Positions 59,841-64,000 of a DNA stretch of 64,000 bases are shown here, piece after piece (position 1 is the stretch's first letter; every line of letters begins with the position of its first letter). The notes under the pieces were generated by a model. It was not told the DNA's origin. It saw only the letters and a list, made by a program, of their open reading frames with translations, and did not search any database. The DNA is from Sisyra terminalis. Its lineage: Eukaryota; Arthropoda; Insecta; Neuroptera; Sisyridae. Location: contig OY292275.1 in assembly GCA_958496175.1 (NCBI GenBank), positions 53,149,701-53,213,700 on the forward strand, in the 5' to 3' direction. The translations under genes and the position numbers were made by a program.

Positions 59841-60620
59841 AAAACTTACCTTTTATGTTCCAAAAATACAGTTTTTTTTTTATTAAAAATATTAATTTTT
59901 TCACCATATTTTGACTTAATATAATATAATATATAACTTAAAAAAGCACCCTAATTTTTAATCGAAAATTATTGCGTCAAAATATCTGCTTTTTTTGAAA
60001 AATCTGTGGACTTTTTGTACGTTAAAATCTCTACTATTTGATGGTATAAAAAAGAAGTATCTTACTATGGTAAATGTTCTCCGGAAATGCTGCAAAGAAA
60101 CGAAAATAACTCGAATCCGAATTTTCTTTTATAATTATGTCCATTTTTGAGCTGTTTATTAAAATTTACACTGTATTTACTCGAAAAACGTAAGATTACA
60201 GGATTTATTGATAAACCAAAAAATTGTAAATCGAAATATACTACCTATACTACTATAATAAACAACCAAATAAGTTAATAAAGTTAATATTTAATAAGGC
60301 AGTTATAGACTATTCTTTAAATTATAAACGTAGATGCTTTATTGCAGTTTTAATGTAACTAAACTAAGATATACCATACCCAAATAATGTATATTTCTTA
60401 TACCATCAGAAAGTAGAGATTTCAATGAACCAAAAACCCACCGACGTTTCTAAAAAAAAAGGCAGATATTTTGACGCGGGAAGTTTCGATTGAAAAGTCA
60501 AAATAAGGTGAAAAAATAAATATTTTAAATCATAAAAAATACAGTGTATTTGGGACATAAAAAGGTAAGTTTTCACCAAATTTCGTAAACATTTTTTTTT
60601 GTAAAATATAGAAAAAAAAA
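59815..60620. repeat. long foldback downstream of the tandem units
   Basis: GCGGAAAACTTACCTTTTATGTTCC..TTTTTTCACCATATTTTGACTT at the left is mirrored by AAGTCAAAATAAGGTGAAAAAAT..GGGACATAAAAAGGTAAGTTTT near 60495-60580. AGATATTTTGAC-type blocks are also mirrored (GTCAAAATATCTGC, GCAGATATTTTGACGC). The left arm overlaps the end of the tandem unit. Confidence 0.6.
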
Positions 60621-60659
60621 ACAAAAACTTGAATATTTGAAATTTTCACATAAATTTTG

Positions 60660-60905
60660 AGATTATGTGAAAAAATTGTAAATACAAAAGTTGTAGATCT
60701 TTTTATTATCTACAACTTTGCTATTAAACTTTTTTCCATAGGACTTGTAATTTTGCCGGAAAATGCGATAAACCGTTTTTTATCCTTAAAAACCCACCCC
60801 CTTCAATTTCCCGACCTCAGATCGCCAGTATTTTATTTTTCCTTTCATTTTTGATACATTCTCTTCCTTTTCCAATGGGTTTCATCCTAGTATTATTTTT
60901 TAGAT
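60660..60905. repeat. single arm of the foldback family at 45100
   Basis: CATAGGACTTGTAATTTTGC..CCCGACCTCAGATCGCCAGT..CCAATGGGTTTCATCCTA matches the right arm of 45100-45690, without the MITE. A small hairpin AAAGTTGTAGAT..ATCTACAACTTT lies at 60687-60720. Confidence 0.7.
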
Positions 60906-61375
60906 TTCCAATTTTCATTTATTATTTACCCAATATTATTTTTTGCTATTATTATTCTTTAAGTTCTATCATTTTAAAAGTTTGGATAAAAATCTGGTAA
61001 TCTGGTTTTGGTAATGCTTATGATAAATTTTTATAGATATTAATTAAAAACTTAGTGCGTAAAAATATAGACAATTCCAATTTGAATCCACCTAGTGGGA
61101 AGGGTTGATTAAATGAATAAATCGTAATTAAAACTCAAGGTCTTGAAGCTTTAATGTGATATTGGAATTATGGGTGAAATTTATACATTTTATGACTCAT
61201 ACTTTCGTTATTAAGGATAACATTGGGGATTACAGTATAATTTTTTTGTCATGAGTTACTATTTGGACAGTAAAATTCAAATTCCCCCCTATTTTTTCAT
61301 GTCTTTATTCCGGTATATCGAAACAAGTTTAATCCATTTACATACATTGAAACCTTATAGCATTTATTAATAAAA

Positions 61376-61561
61376 TCAAATTATAATTGATTTAAAGAAA
61401 TTTTTGACACATTTGAAAAGGATTTCCTCGATGTCATACCGGTTTCGCTTGCCAAACAAGAACATTGGCACCAAAGAGAATGCAATGGCAAAAACAATAA
61501 TAAAAATTAATGCCGCCGTCGCTGTTATAAATTTCCGAATTACAAATTTTAAATTATTTCG
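61376..61561 (-). CDS. possible terminal exon of a membrane protein
   Basis: On the minus strand, acceptor-like AACTTATAG is followed by an open frame of 61 codons to TGA 61378-61376. It contains one strong hydrophobic helix, ALIFIIVFAIAFSLVPMFLF, preceded by basic RNNLKFVIRKF and followed by GKRNRYDIEE. The GC-richer GCGACGGCGGCA codons stand out from the AT-rich surroundings. No family was recognised and no start or upstream exon was found. Confidence 0.3.
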   Translation of the reverse strand, partial: RNNLKFVIRKFITATAALIFIIVFAIAFSLVPMFLFGKRNRYDIEEILFKCVKNFFKSIII

Positions 61562-62974
61562 CTATAAGTTAAGGTCAATGTTATAATAAATTTGGTCTAG
61601 ATTGTATAATAAATGTTTAACATATTTCCTGAATGTTTTTGGATTCAGTTTTAACATGTCTTAGGTCAGTTTTTACTTTCTTTCGTTTTGCATTAATTTG
61701 AATTAAAAATCGATGAAATTTTAAATTCTTGATTCATTTAATTGATTTTCATTATACGATATTATCAATTTAAAAAAAGAATTTATGCAATAATTATAAT
61801 ATAACAGTAATAATAAAACAATAAAGCAAGTAGGTTACTATACCAAAATGATATCAGAAAGCTTTTACGAGTACAAATAATTTATTTGAAATAAAAACCT
61901 TCAAGCGATGATTGTTTCAAACCTAAAATATTTTAAAATCAAAAAGAAAAATTTGCATAATTTACCATTTTTATTAAATTTTATATTTTTTTTTTAAATT
62001 TCAAGTGTCCGTAACATTTTAATTAGCAATCTATAATTAGATATTCAGATTAATATCTTAAAACTCATACCGGATTTTATTTTACTCATCTTTCTTACTA
62101 ATAGCAGAAAGTAAATGGACCTTTTCCGTTCTGATTCTGAATTTTGAGGCTTTATAATTCCAAAAGGATTTATTTTAAGTTTGCACAAATTTCTAAGAGA
62201 AATAATCCTCTTACAAATATTTAGTTCAGAATTTTCTTTTGTAACTCTTATGACTTAACAAAAAGGACCTTGTGCATTTTAGAATTAATGTGTAGTATTT
62301 TTAATTGCAGTAGATACTTCTACGTATAAAATCGATTAATGGGTAGTTTGTATTTTTAATTAAAAAAAATCAATATAATCAGGTTTTGATTAATTTAAAT
62401 AATTAGGGGATAAATTGGAAAAAAAAACAATCCGGGAATATCTACGGAGTTCAAACTTAATTGGTTTATGTGGTATTAAAAGACAGGGGTAAACTTTTTC
62501 ATTGAGTAGTAGGTACGAAGGCATATCGTCCGTGTATTATTTTGGGAAACCAAGTTCAGCAGGGAAACATACTACCGAAAATTGGGTTTATAAAAATCAC
62601 TGTTTAATGTGGAAGAACACAAAACATTAAAGGGTGGCTTTGTACTAAAGATTGTTCCCTGTGGAACAACACCAAGGGGCAAAAACGCAGGTAAAGAAAT
62701 ATAAGAAAATCTTCTCAAAATCGCTGAAATAATTTAAATATAATAGATTTTAGATCAGATTGATGTAGCCTGAGAAAGCATCTTCTTACTATTGGGTACT
62801 ATTGGGATGTTAGACTATCCAATATGCAAATTCTGGTAGATAAAAGACAAAACCGCTATTCTTGTTCTGTGGAAATGAAATGCTTTGAATTGTTGCAATC
62901 TTGTAATATTCCATAGTTCCAATTGTTAAACTTTCGAATGTTCTAACAATTAGATTGAAGATAGACGGAAGACG

Positions 62975-63095
62975 TTCCTGAACATTCTCCTTGAACTTCT
63001 AATGTGGAATAAAAAGAGATAAAAACATTTAAAATTACGAGAATTGTCTGGAACAGTCTCGAATCTTCTAGAAGCTGCAAGTGGGAATATAAATA
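62975..63095 (+). promoter_or_regulatory. heat-shock-element arrays plus TATA box
   Basis: TTCctGAAcaTTC at 62975-62987 is a three-pentamer heat shock element. GAAcaGTCtcGAAtcTTCtaGAA at 63051-63073 is a five-pentamer array with one mismatch. TATAAATA follows at 63088-63095. This is the architecture of an insect hsp promoter directed to the plus strand. No hsp ORF follows within the window, and AATAAA motifs begin about 60 bp downstream of the TATA box, so an LTR or a non-coding heat-shock transcript are alternatives. Confidence 0.55.
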
Positions 63096-64000
63096 GGGTG
63101 ATCAATTTTGCTAAAATAGTATCGAAAAAGTTATGAATAAATTAACAGTTACAGCTGTTAAAATAAATAAATAAGTATAGTAATAAACGTGTGTATTGAA
63201 AATAAATGATGTTAGGGTTTTATGTTCGAAAACAAATCCTAACGAACCCTTCAATATAAATAACCGTAAAATCGTAACAATATAATATAAGAAAGCAAAA
63301 TGGTCGAAAAATACTTAGAACACCGATTAATTACTTAGATTTTAATGTTAATCTTTTACTTTAAACTATGATCTTATAAAAAGGAATTTTTTTGACCTTG
63401 TAGGTATACTTTTCCCTGAACAACCACGTTGAAAATCAAATAGTTATTAAACATTGATGGTTTCAATTATTAGTAATTATCGTAAGACCAGTTAATCCGA
63501 TATTCAAATGATTAATTACTATTTACATTTGGTCAAAAATCTTACTTTTAGGTGCATAATTTCTGTTCAAATGATCAAAAAATGTTTTTGGTCCAGGCGA
63601 TTTATTCAAGGGGTTAAATAAAATTTTTTTTGAGACATCCTGCTGTACCAATGAAGAAAAATAGCATCTCTTGATTATGAAAATACAAAAGGATTGTGTC
63701 CATAAAAATATGATTCATAGAATCTTTAGGTTTACTATTTTGATTCGGAAATAATCTTACATAATCTTAACTCCTTGTTTGACCCTCATAGGCTTATGCA
63801 TATAAAAAAGGATGACATTTATGATAGCGATTGAATTAAAATTTGTTCTTTCAATTCTGTTTTACACACGTAAGCTTTTATCGTTAAAGAAAGCTTTTCG
63901 ATTCTTTCAATTCTGTCGTACTTTAAAATATCAACTTCCGTCTATAGTGAAGAATGGCATAGCCATTTAAAAAATTAGCAAAATTCGCAACCAAACTCCT
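63096..64000. other. downstream end of window, no gene recognised
   Basis: AT-rich DNA downstream of the TATA box, with AATAAA near 63152-63210 and no ORF of note on either strand. A transcript from the HSE promoter may run through it. Confidence 0.4.

Overview
The window is nuclear DNA of an arthropod, almost certainly an insect. Genes have GT-AG introns, the intergenic DNA is very AT-rich, and decayed mariner, Tc1, pogo-like, hAT-like and foldback elements are everywhere. Five housekeeping proteins read clearly and look most like insect orthologues. The order within Insecta cannot be fixed from the sequence alone.

Layout. 1-18.5 kb is gene-dense: the 3' end of Arfrp1 (+), AP-1 gamma-adaptin (+, two possible first exons, a 3.7 kb intron holding mariner and Tc1 remnants), COP9 signalosome CSN5 (-), TSG101 (+) and TMEM258 (-). 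CSN5/TSG101 and TMEM258/RN-tre are head-to-head pairs with short shared upstream regions. 18.5-31 kb is one TBC-domain RabGAP gene (RN-tre/USP6NL type) with long repeat-filled introns and two possible C-termini. 31-36.5 kb is AT-rich 3' flank with a few MITEs.

36.5-53.6 kb is a same-strand cluster of lineage-type genes separated by foldback repeats: an unrecognised charged protein, three tandem paralogues whose N-terminus resembles MAP10_N/DUF4497, one of which carries a Cys-rich region and a second C-terminal domain, a separate 90-residue gene that matches only that second domain, and a small two-exon ORF that stops at the edge of a repeat. This cluster is the least conventional coding content here. 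53.6-64 kb is mainly mobile and inverted-repeat DNA. It also holds a GC-rich putative first exon ending in ATG|GTAAGT, a possible minus-strand membrane-protein exon, and a strong heat-shock-element array 15 bp upstream of a TATA box.

Function. AP-1 gamma, Arfrp1, RN-tre and TSG101 all act in Golgi/endosome membrane traffic, CSN5 deneddylates cullins and TMEM258 belongs to the oligosaccharyltransferase. They are ordinary neighbours, not an operon. The tandem DUF4497-like cluster may be a co-expressed, possibly microtubule- or sperm-associated group; that is inference from family resemblance and clustering only.

All exon boundaries were set by hand from GT/AG sites and reading-frame continuity; total coding lengths of the five complete conserved genes are divisible by three.
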